In this document: positions 27,945-36,755 of the stretch, piece by piece
Position numbering within the stretch: the stretch's first letter is position 1
How the letters are laid out: each line of letters opens with the position of its first letter
Position numbers and translations under genes: made by a program
Assembly (NCBI GenBank): GCA_030583605.1
Contig: CP129466.1
Span: forward strand, 1,929,001 to 1,993,000
Direction: 5' to 3'
Length of the DNA stretch: 64,000 nt
DNA from: Gammaproteobacteria bacterium
Lineage (GTDB): Bacteria; Pseudomonadota; Gammaproteobacteria; Steroidobacterales; GCA-2729495
Notes under the pieces: generated by a model
The model's input: only the letters and a program-made list of their open reading frames with translations
What the model was told of the DNA's origin: nothing
Databases searched by the model: none

Positions 27945-28453
27945 TCTCGCGCTTCCTCGGGGCTGTTCGCGGTTGGAGGCGGCGCGGGGTTTTCGCCGCT
28001 GATTCCGGCGGCTGCATCCTTCGGGACCGCCACCGGCCAGCCCGTTCCCGGGCCAGCCGCGCCGGACCCAGCCGGGGTCTCCATGAAAAATCCGGTGGCC
28101 CTGGCAACGGGCCGCTCCGGGTCGCTCGCGAATGCGACCGAAACATCCGCCCGCCTCATGTTCGTCACGGCGGTCTCCGAGAAAGCGACTTCGTAGCGCC
28201 AGCGGGTCCTCGCCATCTCGATTTCGTCAGACTCGGTTCCGGAGCCCGGGAATTGCCCGCTCAACCGTCGTTCCGTCAGAACGTTCATGGCGACCCAGTT
28301 GGCCACCGTCTTGTCCCGCAGACGGGTTGCGGCGAGCGCCGACTGGTTGAGTTGGCCGAACACGGCAATGAGGCCGAACGCAATGATCGCGAGTGCGATC
28401 AGCACCTCGATCAGCGTGAACCCCCGGGCGGTGTGACCGGGATCAACGTTCAT
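27941..28453 (-). CDS. gspI: Type II secretion minor pseudopilin I
   Basis: 170 residues. RG followed by FTLIEVLIALAIIAFG is the prepilin signal with Glu5; NWVAMNVLTERRL is the conserved GspI helix. The last 45 or so residues are a Pro/Gly/Ala-rich tail longer than in typical GspI (about 120-130 residues) and of low complexity. Overlaps gspH by 11 nt and gspJ by 4 nt. Confidence 0.92.
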   Translation of the reverse strand: MNVDPGHTARGFTLIEVLIALAIIAFGLIAVFGQLNQSALAATRLRDKTVANWVAMNVLTERRLSGQFPGSGTESDEIEMARTRWRYEVAFSETAVTNMRRADVSVAFASDPERPVARATGFFMETPAGSGAAGPGTGWPVAVPKDAAAGISGENPAPPPTANSPEEARE

Positions 28454-29012
28454 CCCGGATCAACTCCGCCGTGCCGCTCTCTGTCACCCGCAGGGTTGCT
28501 CCACGGGCGCCAACCGATTGTTGCAGTCTCAGCTGGAATGGCGTGAACTCCCCGCTGGAAAGAATGAGCACCTGCGGCTCTCGTGGGTCTGGCAACGAAC
28601 TGTCCTTGCGGTCGTCGGCCTGCGGGGGCGGCTTGTCGGGCGGAATCATTTCGTCAAGGCGTACGATCCGGCCCTCGATCTCGAGATCCACCAGCGCCTC
28701 CGGCGGAAAACGGCGAGGGGAAAAGGGCTCACTGCCCTTGCCGAAGGGCGACCAGCGATTGGTCGCGATGTCGTAGGTACTGAACTCGTATTCCTGCGAA
28801 TAGAAAGTTACGCCAAACTCACGGCCCTGCAGCACCGCTTCCTCGCCTGCCAGATGCAGCAGGTCCGCAATCCGCTGAAGTTCCCTGTCGGCAGTCCGGT
28901 CGCTGGTCGCTACTCCGACGGACAGGGTCGCCATTGCGGCGACGATGCCGATGATGAACATCACCACCAGCAACTCCAGCAAGGTAAATCCAGAGTCGAG
29001 ATATCGCTTCAC
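28443..29012 (-). CDS. gspH: Type II secretion pseudopilin H
   Basis: 189 residues. DSG followed by FTLLELLVVMFIIGIVAAMATL is the prepilin signal with Glu5; LLHLAGEEAVLQGREFGV and a late RLQQSV-type strand fit GspH. A Pro/Asp-rich insert near residues 130-150 is unusual. Minor pseudopilin at the base of the tip complex. It follows gspG by 52 nt. Confidence 0.91.
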   Translation of the reverse strand: MKRYLDSGFTLLELLVVMFIIGIVAAMATLSVGVATSDRTADRELQRIADLLHLAGEEAVLQGREFGVTFYSQEYEFSTYDIATNRWSPFGKGSEPFSPRRFPPEALVDLEIEGRIVRLDEMIPPDKPPPQADDRKDSSLPDPREPQVLILSSGEFTPFQLRLQQSVGARGATLRVTESGTAELIRDER

Positions 29013-29064
29013 CGTCGCATCCCGAATCCCTGAACGCGAGCAGCATCGGGGGGCCGGCTGCGGG

Positions 29065-29511
29065 CTACTCCTTCTCCCAGTTGCCTATGTCGGCATCGAC
29101 CCCTTCGCCTCCCTCAACGCCATCGCGTCCCAGCGTGTACAGGTCGATCTCACCCCGACTGCCCGGATACAGATACAGGTATGGCCGGTCCCATGGATCC
29201 TTCGGCACGCGATCCAGATACCCCCCTTCGGGCCACGGAACCCCGGGATCGTTCGGCGGCGTTGTCAGAGCGGCCAGTCCCTCTTCGGTGCTCGGATATC
29301 GAAAGCGATCGAGCCGATAGAGTTTCAGCGCGCTCTCGATAGCCCGTAAGTCCTGCTTGACCTTGGTAACCTGGGCCTCGTCGATCCGGCTGATGACGTT
29401 TGGCGCAATCAGCGCGGCGAGAATACCGAGGATGACCACTACCACCATGATCTCGATGAGGGTGAAGCCACGTGCCATGCGCGACGTACGCCGGAATCGT
29501 CGAAAGGTCAT
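29065..29511 (-). CDS. gspG: Type II secretion major pseudopilin G
   Basis: 148 residues from ATG 29511; ATG 29478 is an alternative and still leaves a leader. RG followed by FTLIEIMVVVVILGILAALIAPNV is the canonical signal and helix; the mature part ends with the GspG calcium-loop region RYPSTEEGL, PKDPWDRPY and LGRDGVEGGEGVDADIGNW. It polymerises into the periplasmic pseudopilus that pushes folded exoproteins through the GspD channel. First gene of gspGHIJKLMN on this strand. gspC, D, E and F are not present upstream; a divergent rhombosortase gene takes that place. Confidence 0.96.
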   Translation of the reverse strand: MTFRRFRRTSRMARGFTLIEIMVVVVILGILAALIAPNVISRIDEAQVTKVKQDLRAIESALKLYRLDRFRYPSTEEGLAALTTPPNDPGVPWPEGGYLDRVPKDPWDRPYLYLYPGSRGEIDLYTLGRDGVEGGEGVDADIGNWEKE

Positions 29512-29645
29512 TTGCCAACCCGCCTTGTCAGGCACACCCGATGACGCCGGGACGCCAGGATCAACTGAACAGACCACGACGGCGCGCTGTCGCACGACGT
29601 GTCGATGCTGAAGAAATCCGCCACAACGCCGGGCATTATAGCAAT

Positions 29646-30254
29646 ATGCCGTCAGCCACCGTTCGCCAGCCTTATTCAATGCGACCCATTGCGCAGGTCG
29701 TGGCGGGCTCCATGCTCGTGATGGCGGTCCTGCAGGCCATGCCCGAGACGTTTCGCGTTGCCTTGCGGTACGACCGGACCGGGATCGGCGCAGGGGAGTA
29801 CTGGCGCATTCTCAGCGGCCACTTCGTGCACCTGAGCTGGCGACACCTCGTACTTAATCTGACTGGCCTCGGTCTGGGCGCGTGGTTGTTCGGGCCGGAC
29901 CGCAGTCCGCTGCAATGGCTGCTGGCAACCCTGGTCTCGGCGCTGGCCTGCGGTCTCGGGCTCTGGTGGTTCAGCCCCGATGTGGGTTGGTGTGTCGGTC
30001 TTTCCGGCGTCCTCCATGGCCTGATGATCGTTGGATTTGGTGGCTGGATAATTGGCGGCGACAGGCGCGCCTGGGCTTTTCTCGGGGTAGTTCTGGCCAA
30101 ACTCTGGTGGGAACAGGCGGGTGGCGATATGCCTTGGGCGAATACAATGGCCGGAGGTCGCGTCGTGACTGATGCCCACCTGTGGGGCGCCGCCGGCGGC
30201 GCCCTGTTTCTTGGAGTCGAGGCCGCGTGGCGTCATTTTCGGGCATGGGTATAA
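29646..30254 (+). CDS. rrtA: Rhombosortase (rhomboid-family intramembrane serine protease)
   Basis: 202 residues from ATG 29646 (ATG 29679 would give 191). Six hydrophobic helices. Rhomboid cues: GHFVHLSWRHLVLNLTGL (the conserved His/Asn block of helix 2), the catalytic serine in GLSGVLHGL and the catalytic His in TDAHLWGAAGG. The short length and the GLSGVLHG form fit the rhombosortase subfamily, which cleaves C-terminal GlyGly-CTERM tails from proteins that are then released or lipid-modified in organisms using type II secretion. It is divergent from gspG with a 134-nt gap, in keeping with that role. A candidate substrate is encoded at 55361-56770. Confidence 0.85.
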   Translation: MPSATVRQPYSMRPIAQVVAGSMLVMAVLQAMPETFRVALRYDRTGIGAGEYWRILSGHFVHLSWRHLVLNLTGLGLGAWLFGPDRSPLQWLLATLVSALACGLGLWWFSPDVGWCVGLSGVLHGLMIVGFGGWIIGGDRRAWAFLGVVLAKLWWEQAGGDMPWANTMAGGRVVTDAHLWGAAGGALFLGVEAAWRHFRAWV

Positions 30255-30255
30255 T
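30250..30255 (+). promoter_or_regulatory. Candidate -10 box (TATAAT) of the fabG transcript
   Basis: A perfect TATAAT lies 46 nt before the fabG start, in a context GGGTATAATTCGCGGC. The rhombosortase stop codon TAA is part of the box. No good -35 box is seen 16-18 nt upstream. Confidence 0.4.
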
Positions 30256-30300
30256 TCGCGGCGCTGCATTGCGACGGTCAACCTGGGGATCCGGCCGCGT

Positions 30301-31056
30301 ATGACCCGCTTATTCAGTCTCTCAGGCGAAGTAGCGCTGGTGACCGGTGCTTCGCGCGGCATTGGCGCCGCCATTGCGGACCGGCTTGCGCACGCGGGAG
30401 CGACCGTAATCGGGACGGCAACCACCGAGGCGGGCGCCACGGGTATTACTCAGCGGATTACCGCGGACGGCCACCGAGGTCGAGGACTGGTGCTCGACGT
30501 GTGCCGACCGGAGGCCATTGAAGCCGTCCGGCAGGATATCGAACAGGCTGAAGGGATCGTCAGCATCCTGGTAAACAACGCGGGGATTACCCGCGACAAC
30601 CTGGTCCTGCGCATGAAGGACGACGAGTGGAACGCGGTAATCGCCACCAACCTGACCGCAACTTTCCAACTCAGTCGCGCATTCCTGCGGGGGATGTTGA
30701 AACAACGACGCGGCAGGGTGATCAACATCGCGTCGGTCGTGGGCGCGATGGGCAATCCGGGCCAGGCGAATTACGCGGCGGCCAAGGCCGGGCTCCTGGG
30801 CCTGACAAAATCACTGGCGCGTGAGGTCGGGTCACGAGGCATCACGGTCAATGTCGTCGCGCCGGGGTTCATTGCCACGGACATGACGGCCGGGATGACG
30901 GCGGAACAAAGGCAGGCGCTGCAGGCGCAGGTGCCGCTGCAACGGCTCGGTTCTGCGTCAGACGTGGCGAATGCGGTGCTGTTTCTGGCGTCGGCGGAAG
31001 CGTCGTACATTACTGGCGAGACGCTGCACGTTAACGGTGGTATGTACATGATCTGA
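30301..31056 (+). CDS. fabG: 3-oxoacyl-ACP reductase
   Basis: 251 residues, typical. Classical SDR: TGASRGIG cofactor motif, NNAG, catalytic Ser in NIASVVG, Tyr and Lys in NYAAAKAG, and a C-terminal HVNGGMYM. Reduces 3-oxoacyl-ACP to 3-hydroxyacyl-ACP with NADPH in fatty-acid elongation. Position directly before acpP and fabF confirms the FabG role among SDRs. The usual upstream plsX-fabH-fabD genes are absent here. Confidence 0.97.
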   Translation: MTRLFSLSGEVALVTGASRGIGAAIADRLAHAGATVIGTATTEAGATGITQRITADGHRGRGLVLDVCRPEAIEAVRQDIEQAEGIVSILVNNAGITRDNLVLRMKDDEWNAVIATNLTATFQLSRAFLRGMLKQRRGRVINIASVVGAMGNPGQANYAAAKAGLLGLTKSLAREVGSRGITVNVVAPGFIATDMTAGMTAEQRQALQAQVPLQRLGSASDVANAVLFLASAEASYITGETLHVNGGMYMI

Positions 31057-31107
31057 GCTGAAAATGACACAGGCCGGGTTGGCCTAGCCGGAGGATGGTT
31101 AATTCCG

Positions 31108-31113
31108 TAAAAT
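31108..31113 (+). promoter_or_regulatory. Candidate -10 box (TAAAAT) for acpP
   Basis: TAAAAT, five of six consensus bases, about 75 nt before the acpP start, with a weak TAGCCG 17 nt upstream. The 130-nt fabG-acpP gap and the very high expression usual for acpP make a separate promoter plausible. Confidence 0.33.
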
Positions 31114-31186
31114 ACGCCGCGCGCTGGATCCCCCCGTGCCCTGATTGGCGCATTTTTTCCGTTGATCTCACGAGGTTTGAGGAACA

Positions 31187-31432
31187 ATGAGCAGTATTGC
31201 GGAGCAGGTTAAGAGCATCGTGGCGGAGCAGCTCGGTGTGAAGGAAGAGGAGGTCACCAACGACGCCTCTTTTGTCGAGGATCTAGGCGCGGATTCTCTG
31301 GACACGGTCGAGCTGGTGATGGCTCTCGAAGAGGAATTCGAGACTGAGATCCCCGACGAGGAGGCCGAGAAGATCACGACGGTCCAGGAAGCGATCGACT
31401 ACATCACTGCACGCCAGAGCAGCAAGTCCTGA
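31187..31432 (+). CDS. acpP: Acyl carrier protein
   Basis: 81 residues, very acidic. The phosphopantetheine attachment serine sits in [19 protein letters not shown]; the rest of the four-helix bundle ([19 protein letters not shown]) is canonical. It carries acyl intermediates for fatty-acid and lipid synthesis. GAGGAACA before ATG is a strong ribosome-binding site. Lies between fabG and fabF as in most gammaproteobacteria. Confidence 0.98.
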   Translation: MSSIAEQVKSIVAEQLGVKEEEVTNDASFVEDLGADSLDTVELVMALEEEFETEIPDEEAEKITTVQEAIDYITARQSSKS

Positions 31433-31510
31433 ACGTTCCCGGAGCGCACCGGACCGCGGGTCCAGCGTACCGCAGGACTTGGCCTCATCCGTTTCCCCTG
31501 AGCGCCTGAT

Positions 31511-32752
31511 ATGTCGAAACGACGAGTCGTCGTGACAGGCATGGGGATCGTGTCCCCTGTCGGAAATGACATCGATACCGCCTGGAAAAACGTACTGGGC
31601 GGTGTCAGCGGCATCGGCCCCATCCAGGGCTTCGACGTAACGGATTTCTCCACGCGCTTCGGCGGGGAAGTAAGGGACTTCAATCCGGAAGATCATATTT
31701 CCGCCAAGGAAGCGCGGAAAATGGATCCTTTTATTCATTACGGCATCGCGGCCGCACAACAGGCCGTCAGCGCGGCAGGCCTTGTGGACGCCGGATATGC
31801 TCCGGGACGAGTTGGCGTGATCATGGGTTCCGGCATCGGCGGCATCGGAACGATCGAGGCAAATTACCGCAAGTACTCCGAGGGACCGTCTCCGCGCAAG
31901 ATCTCGCCGTTTTTCGTGCCGGGCAGCATCATCAACATGATCTCCGGGCACGTCTCAATCCAGTACGGCTTCCAGGGCCCGAACCTGGCAATGGTTACCG
32001 CCTGCACGACCTCGACCCACTGCATCGGCCTCGCGGGGCGCCTGATTTCGTACGGGGATGCCGACGTCATGATTGCCGGCGGCGCTGAGTACGCTACGAC
32101 ACCACTGGGACTCGGCGGCTTTTGCGCCGCCAGGGCCCTTTCGCAACGCAACGACCAACCCCAGCAGGCCAGCCGCCCCTGGGATCGCGATCGCGATGGA
32201 TTCGTATTGAGCAATGGTGGCGCGGCACTGGTACTCGAAGAATACGAGTCCGCCCGACAACGCGGGGCCAGCATACTGGCGGAGTTGATCGGCTTTGGCA
32301 TGAGTGGTGACGCCCACCACATTACGGCGCCGGCCGACGACGGCCGTGGGGCTTACGCGTGCATGCGCGCGGCACTTGCCGATGCCAGTCTTGATCCGAC
32401 TGCGATCCAGTACGTCAATGCCCACGGAACATCGACCCCATTGGGCGACGCCGCCGAGACGCAGGCAATCCGGAGCGCATTTGGCCAACACGCCGATGCG
32501 CTGGCCGTCAGTTCCACGAAATCCACGACGGGGCACCTGCTCGGGGCAGCTGGCGCTGTTGAGGCCGTGTTTACCGTCCTGGCCATTCGCGACCAGGCAG
32601 CCCCGCCCACGATCAATCTCGACAACCCGGATCCGGCGTGCGACCTCGACTACGTGCCGAACCAGGCGCGCGAGATGCGTATTGACGCGGCTATTTCGAA
32701 CTCCTTCGGGTTCGGCGGTACAAACGGGACAGTAATCTTCCGTCGCGCCTGA
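31511..32752 (+). CDS. fabF: 3-oxoacyl-ACP synthase II
   Basis: 413 residues. Catalytic triad of elongating condensing enzymes visible: Cys in TACTTSTHCIG, His in VNAHGTSTPLGD and His in STKSTTGHLLGAAGAVEA; the C-terminal SNSFGFGGTNG is intact. Condenses malonyl-ACP with acyl-ACP in elongation and in temperature control of unsaturation. Order fabG-acpP-fabF is standard. Confidence 0.97.
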   Translation: MSKRRVVVTGMGIVSPVGNDIDTAWKNVLGGVSGIGPIQGFDVTDFSTRFGGEVRDFNPEDHISAKEARKMDPFIHYGIAAAQQAVSAAGLVDAGYAPGRVGVIMGSGIGGIGTIEANYRKYSEGPSPRKISPFFVPGSIINMISGHVSIQYGFQGPNLAMVTACTTSTHCIGLAGRLISYGDADVMIAGGAEYATTPLGLGGFCAARALSQRNDQPQQASRPWDRDRDGFVLSNGGAALVLEEYESARQRGASILAELIGFGMSGDAHHITAPADDGRGAYACMRAALADASLDPTAIQYVNAHGTSTPLGDAAETQAIRSAFGQHADALAVSSTKSTTGHLLGAAGAVEAVFTVLAIRDQAAPPTINLDNPDPACDLDYVPNQAREMRIDAAISNSFGFGGTNGTVIFRRA

Positions 32753-32794
32753 ACCAGGCTTTGCCCCCATCAGGGCTCGCGCCCGAACCGCACT

Positions 32795-34237
32795 ATGCCC
32801 AATGCCGTGCATCCGGAGCGAGTTGCCGCCACGGCTGCCGGCAGGCGCCCGGTCCGTCCTGCCGAGGTGGCGCGCCTCCACGGTGTCACTGACCTGCTGG
32901 CGTTACACGCGCGGCATCCGGAACGTTACCCCGTTTTTCTCGAAAGCAGCGGAGCCGCTTCCGACGCCGGTCGCTTCGACATATTGATGGCGTTCCCCGG
33001 CGACGTCCTGAGGCTCGATCAGCAGTGGCATCTGTCAGGCCTGAACGATATCGAACAGCAACCAGGCGATTTTCTCGCGCGACTGGACGCGTGGTGGAGC
33101 GCCGAGGGCGGAACCTCGCCACCGCGGCAGGATGTCCCCTTCCATGGTGGCTGGTTCGTGTTTCTGGCCTTCGAGATGGTGCGCCAGATCGAACCGACCC
33201 TGCGCCTGGACCCTGATGGGGATTGCCCCGTCGGTCTGGCGGTCCGCATCCCGGCGGCTATCGTCCATGACCGGCACACCGGCCACTACCTTGCGGTCGC
33301 CGAGCATGGCCGGCACGACCTGTTGAGGGAACTGCAAGCCGACACCAGCAATCTCCAGTCGTGCTCCGTCGCGGAACAATGCGACGATCAGCCACGTATT
33401 GTCGTGGCGGGGAGCATTACCGAAGACGATCCGGAGTTGTTTCTGGAGGCGGCCAGGCGAGTGCAGGCGCATATCGTTGCCGGTGATATTTATCAGGCCA
33501 ACATCAGCCGCCAGTGGCGCGCCCGTGTGAGCAGCCGCGCCAGGCCATGGATGCTTTACCAGCGGCTCCGACGTGCGAACCCGGCGCCGTTCAGCGGATT
33601 GGCGTTGTTCGACGGGCTGGCCATCCTGTCGTCCTCACCAGAGAGACTGCTTCGGGTGAGAGATGACCGGATCGAGACGCGCCCTATTGCCGGGACCCGC
33701 CCCAGGAATGCCGATGACGGCCTGGATCGCCGGCACCGCGCCGAATTGCTGGCCAGTCCGAAGGAACGCGCCGAGCACGTCATGCTGATCGATCTTGAGC
33801 GCAGCGACCTGGGGCGAGTCTGCGCGCCAGGCAGCGTGGCCGTGGGTGAGTTCATGACCGTAGAAACCTACGCCCACGTTCACCATATCGTCTCGAATGT
33901 CACTGGCCGGCTACGTCCGGATGCGTCGCCTGTCGACGCGTTGCGTGCCGTGTTCCCCGGCGGCACGATTACGGGCTGTCCGAAGGTGCGTTGTATCGAC
34001 ATCATTCACAAGTTGGAGCAGCGTCCTCGCGGCGCCTATACGGGGTCGATGGGGTATCTCAACCACGACGGAAGCGGCGACTTCAATATCCTGATACGCA
34101 GCATGACACTGAAGGACGACAGGCTATGCCTGGCCGCCGGGAGCGGCATCGTGGCGGACTCCATTCCGGATCGCGAGCTGATGGAGACACGCGCCAAGGC
34201 CAGGGGCCTGTTGCTCGCCCTGGACGAGCCTGCCTGA
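32795..34237 (+). CDS. pabB: Aminodeoxychorismate synthase component I
   Basis: 480 residues of the chorismate-utilising family: SPERLLRV, the GTRPRN motif, AEHVMLIDLERSDLGRVC, HHIVSNVTG, FPGGTITGCPKVRCIDII, GAYTGSMGYL. With the PabA glutaminase (not in the window) it makes 4-amino-4-deoxychorismate for folate. The signature before GTRPR is PIAGT, as in anthranilate synthase TrpE, not the lysine-bearing PIKGT of E. coli PabB. The adjoining pabC gene (5-nt gap) argues for the folate role rather than TrpE. Confidence 0.9.
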   Translation: MPNAVHPERVAATAAGRRPVRPAEVARLHGVTDLLALHARHPERYPVFLESSGAASDAGRFDILMAFPGDVLRLDQQWHLSGLNDIEQQPGDFLARLDAWWSAEGGTSPPRQDVPFHGGWFVFLAFEMVRQIEPTLRLDPDGDCPVGLAVRIPAAIVHDRHTGHYLAVAEHGRHDLLRELQADTSNLQSCSVAEQCDDQPRIVVAGSITEDDPELFLEAARRVQAHIVAGDIYQANISRQWRARVSSRARPWMLYQRLRRANPAPFSGLALFDGLAILSSSPERLLRVRDDRIETRPIAGTRPRNADDGLDRRHRAELLASPKERAEHVMLIDLERSDLGRVCAPGSVAVGEFMTVETYAHVHHIVSNVTGRLRPDASPVDALRAVFPGGTITGCPKVRCIDIIHKLEQRPRGAYTGSMGYLNHDGSGDFNILIRSMTLKDDRLCLAAGSGIVADSIPDRELMETRAKARGLLLALDEPA

Positions 34238-34242
34238 CGCAA

Positions 34243-35076
34243 ATGGACGCCTGGCTGGTCAACGGCACACCCTGCAATCACGTACCCGTCGATGACCGTG
34301 GACTCGCCTACGGGGATGGGTTGTTCGAGACTGTTGCCTGGCGTGATGGGCGTGCCCGTTTTCTGGATCGCCATCTGGAGCGACTTACAGGCGGTTGCCG
34401 GAGGCTCGACTTGCCGGAACCGGATTCCGGGCTGATTTGCAGTGAAATCGAGCAACTTGGGTCCGCCTCCCCGGAGGGGATCGTCAAGATTCTCATTACA
34501 CGCGGAAGCGGACCGCGCGGCTATGCAGCGCCGTCACCAGCAGCGCCCACCCGCATTGTGGGGTGGAGCGGCTCCATCACGGGGACGATGCCTGGTGCAG
34601 TGCCTGCGGCACGGGTGATCGTCTGCAGGACACCCGCGAGCGTGAATCCATACCTTGCCGGGCTGAAGACCCTCAACCGGCTGGACAACGTGCTGGCATC
34701 GCTGGAATGGCGCAAGGCGGGCTGCAACGAAGGCCTGATGCTCGACCCTGCAGGGCGCGTGATCGGTGGCACAATGTCCAATGTGTTTATGGTCCGCGGC
34801 TGCAAACTGCTGACGCCCTCAATTGAACACTGCGGAATCCATGGTGTGATGCGCGCCATCATACTTTCTGTGGCACGCGAATCCGGAATTGAAGTGGAGG
34901 TGCAGGATCTGCGGCTGGAAGATTTCGCGCGCGCGGAGGAAATCTTTCTGAGCAACGCGCTCTGGGGAGTCCGTCCCGTGCATGACTATATTGGGCGCCG
35001 GTATGTCACCGGATCGCTCACGCGCGAAATCGGCCGGGCATTGACCGCACTCGGAGTCAGCGAGTGTCCGTGCTGA
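34243..35076 (+). CDS. pabC: Aminodeoxychorismate lyase
   Basis: 277 residues, fold-type IV PLP enzyme. RGLAYGDGLFET at the N-terminus, the PLP lysine in LAGLKTLNRLDNVLA, NVFMV and the late HGVMRAIIL are family motifs. It cleaves 4-amino-4-deoxychorismate to p-aminobenzoate and pyruvate. ATG 34243 lies 5 nt after the pabB stop; the end overlaps mltG by 13 nt. Confidence 0.95.
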   Translation: MDAWLVNGTPCNHVPVDDRGLAYGDGLFETVAWRDGRARFLDRHLERLTGGCRRLDLPEPDSGLICSEIEQLGSASPEGIVKILITRGSGPRGYAAPSPAAPTRIVGWSGSITGTMPGAVPAARVIVCRTPASVNPYLAGLKTLNRLDNVLASLEWRKAGCNEGLMLDPAGRVIGGTMSNVFMVRGCKLLTPSIEHCGIHGVMRAIILSVARESGIEVEVQDLRLEDFARAEEIFLSNALWGVRPVHDYIGRRYVTGSLTREIGRALTALGVSECPC

Positions 35077-36089
35077 ACCGGATCGGGACCATCCTTGGCC
35101 TGACGTTGGTCCTGCTGGTTGCGGTGGCCATTGGGGCAGGGTATCGCGCACTGAATGCACCTCTCAGCGTGCCGGACGGGGGGTACACCATGATTGTCCC
35201 GGCCGGAAGCTCGCTTCAGTCACTGGCCGAGCGCCTGAGCGACGAGGGCATACTGGCCAGTCCACGAACACTGACCTGGTACGGGCGGATTACGGGCGAG
35301 GCCGCGCAAGTCAAGGCGGGAGAGTACGACGTACTTTCGGGCACGACCGCGTTACAGCTTCTCGATCAACTGGTTCGTGGCCGCGTCAGATTGCATGCCC
35401 TGACGATCGTCGAAGGGTGGACCGTTCGGGATCTCCTGCGCGCAATTCGGAAGCATCCAGCAATCAGGCAGACGCTTCCGCGAGGCGACGCCGCTCGGCT
35501 CCGCGAGGCGCTGAAGCTGCCGTCAAGCGGTCCCGAAGGCTGGTTCTTCCCGGATACCTATCACTTCCCACGAAACACGACCGATCTGGACGTCCTCGCA
35601 AGGGCCCATACCCGCATGGCACTGATGCTCGAACAAGCCTGGTCGAGACGACATGACAATCTGCCGTTGAAGACTGCGTATGAGGCATTGATTCTCGCAT
35701 CGATCATCGAAAAAGAGACCGCGCTCGATCGCGAGAGAACACAGATCGCCGGCGTTTTCATCCGGCGCCTGGCAGCTGGAATGAAGCTCCAGACCGATCC
35801 AACCGTTATCTATGGCCTCGGCGACAATTTCGACGGCAATCTGACGCGCCGGCATCTCGCGCAGGACGGGCCTTACAACACCTACGCGCGTGCCGGCCTG
35901 CCGCCGTCACCCATTTCCCTGCCCGGCGCGGCGTCGCTCCTGGCGGCGGTGCAACCGGACGATTCCAAGGCGCTGTATTTCGTGGCAAGTGGCAATGACG
36001 ATGGCTCGCATGTGTTCTCGAGAACACTGAAAGAACATAATGCAGCGGTGCGCCGATACCTTGAAATATCCCGGAACGCTTCGGAATGA
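35064..36089 (+). CDS. mltG: Endolytic murein transglycosylase
   Basis: 341 residues starting at GTG 35064. One N-terminal membrane helix (about 5-25), then a LysM-like domain (MIVPAGSSLQSLAERLSDEGIL) and the YceG catalytic domain with the active-site glutamate in ASIIEKET, plus TDPTVIYGLG and YNTYARAGLPPSPI. It cuts nascent glycan strands in the periplasm and sets their length. Overlaps pabC by 13 nt and tmk by 4 nt. Confidence 0.95.
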   Translation: MSVLNRIGTILGLTLVLLVAVAIGAGYRALNAPLSVPDGGYTMIVPAGSSLQSLAERLSDEGILASPRTLTWYGRITGEAAQVKAGEYDVLSGTTALQLLDQLVRGRVRLHALTIVEGWTVRDLLRAIRKHPAIRQTLPRGDAARLREALKLPSSGPEGWFFPDTYHFPRNTTDLDVLARAHTRMALMLEQAWSRRHDNLPLKTAYEALILASIIEKETALDRERTQIAGVFIRRLAAGMKLQTDPTVIYGLGDNFDGNLTRRHLAQDGPYNTYARAGLPPSPISLPGAASLLAAVQPDDSKALYFVASGNDDGSHVFSRTLKEHNAAVRRYLEISRNASE

Positions 36090-36733
36090 GTACCGACGGG
36101 CGAGCACAGCGTGGCCGTCTGGTGACAATCGAGGGTATCGAGGGCGTCGGCAAGTCCACGAATGTGGCGTTCATTGCAGATCACCTGCGCCAGCGCGGGA
36201 GATCCGTGCGCATCACCCGCGAGCCAGGCGGTGTCCCTGTCGCTGAACGGATTCGTGAACTCCTGCTTGCGACGGACTCGAACGGGCCGCCGCCGATGTG
36301 CGAATTGCTGCTCCTGTTCGCTGCTCGCAGCGCTCACCTGGAGCAATTGGTGTGCCCGGCGCTCGATGCGGGTCACTGGGTCGTGTGTGACCGGTTTACC
36401 GATGCCAGCTATGCGTATCAAAGCGGGGGACGCGGGCTCCCTGAGTCGGCAGTACGGACCCTCGAGAGACTGGTGCAGGGCGACCTGCAACCAGACCTCA
36501 CGATTTTGCTCAACGCGGCCGTTCAAGAGACGGCCATACGCCGGAGAGAGCGTGGCGCCAACGACCGGTTCGAACGGCTGAACTCAGAATTTTTTGAACG
36601 AGTGCGCTCGGCCTACCTGGAACTGGCACGCCGCGAGCCCGCCCGCATCCGGGTCATTGACGCGAGCCGGCCATTGCACGAAGTGCAAGGACAAATCGCG
36701 GAGGTCCTGGATAGTTTTATTGCCAATCAATAG
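36086..36733 (+). CDS. tmk: Thymidylate kinase
   Basis: 215 residues. P-loop EGVGKST near residue 20, the TREPGG motif, DRFTDASYAYQSGGRGL and a lid segment RRERGANDRFE are canonical. Phosphorylates dTMP to dTDP. ATGA overlap with mltG and position before holB match the usual operon. Confidence 0.97.
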   Translation: MSTDGRAQRGRLVTIEGIEGVGKSTNVAFIADHLRQRGRSVRITREPGGVPVAERIRELLLATDSNGPPPMCELLLLFAARSAHLEQLVCPALDAGHWVVCDRFTDASYAYQSGGRGLPESAVRTLERLVQGDLQPDLTILLNAAVQETAIRRRERGANDRFERLNSEFFERVRSAYLELARREPARIRVIDASRPLHEVQGQIAEVLDSFIANQ

Positions 36734-36755
36734 TAAGAACGTGCTGTAACTTATT

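Noticed and set aside
29512..29679. N-terminal extension of gspG upstream of ATG 29511
   Set aside because: It would put 67 residues before the prepilin cleavage site, run into the rhombosortase start region, and no GspG has such a leader.
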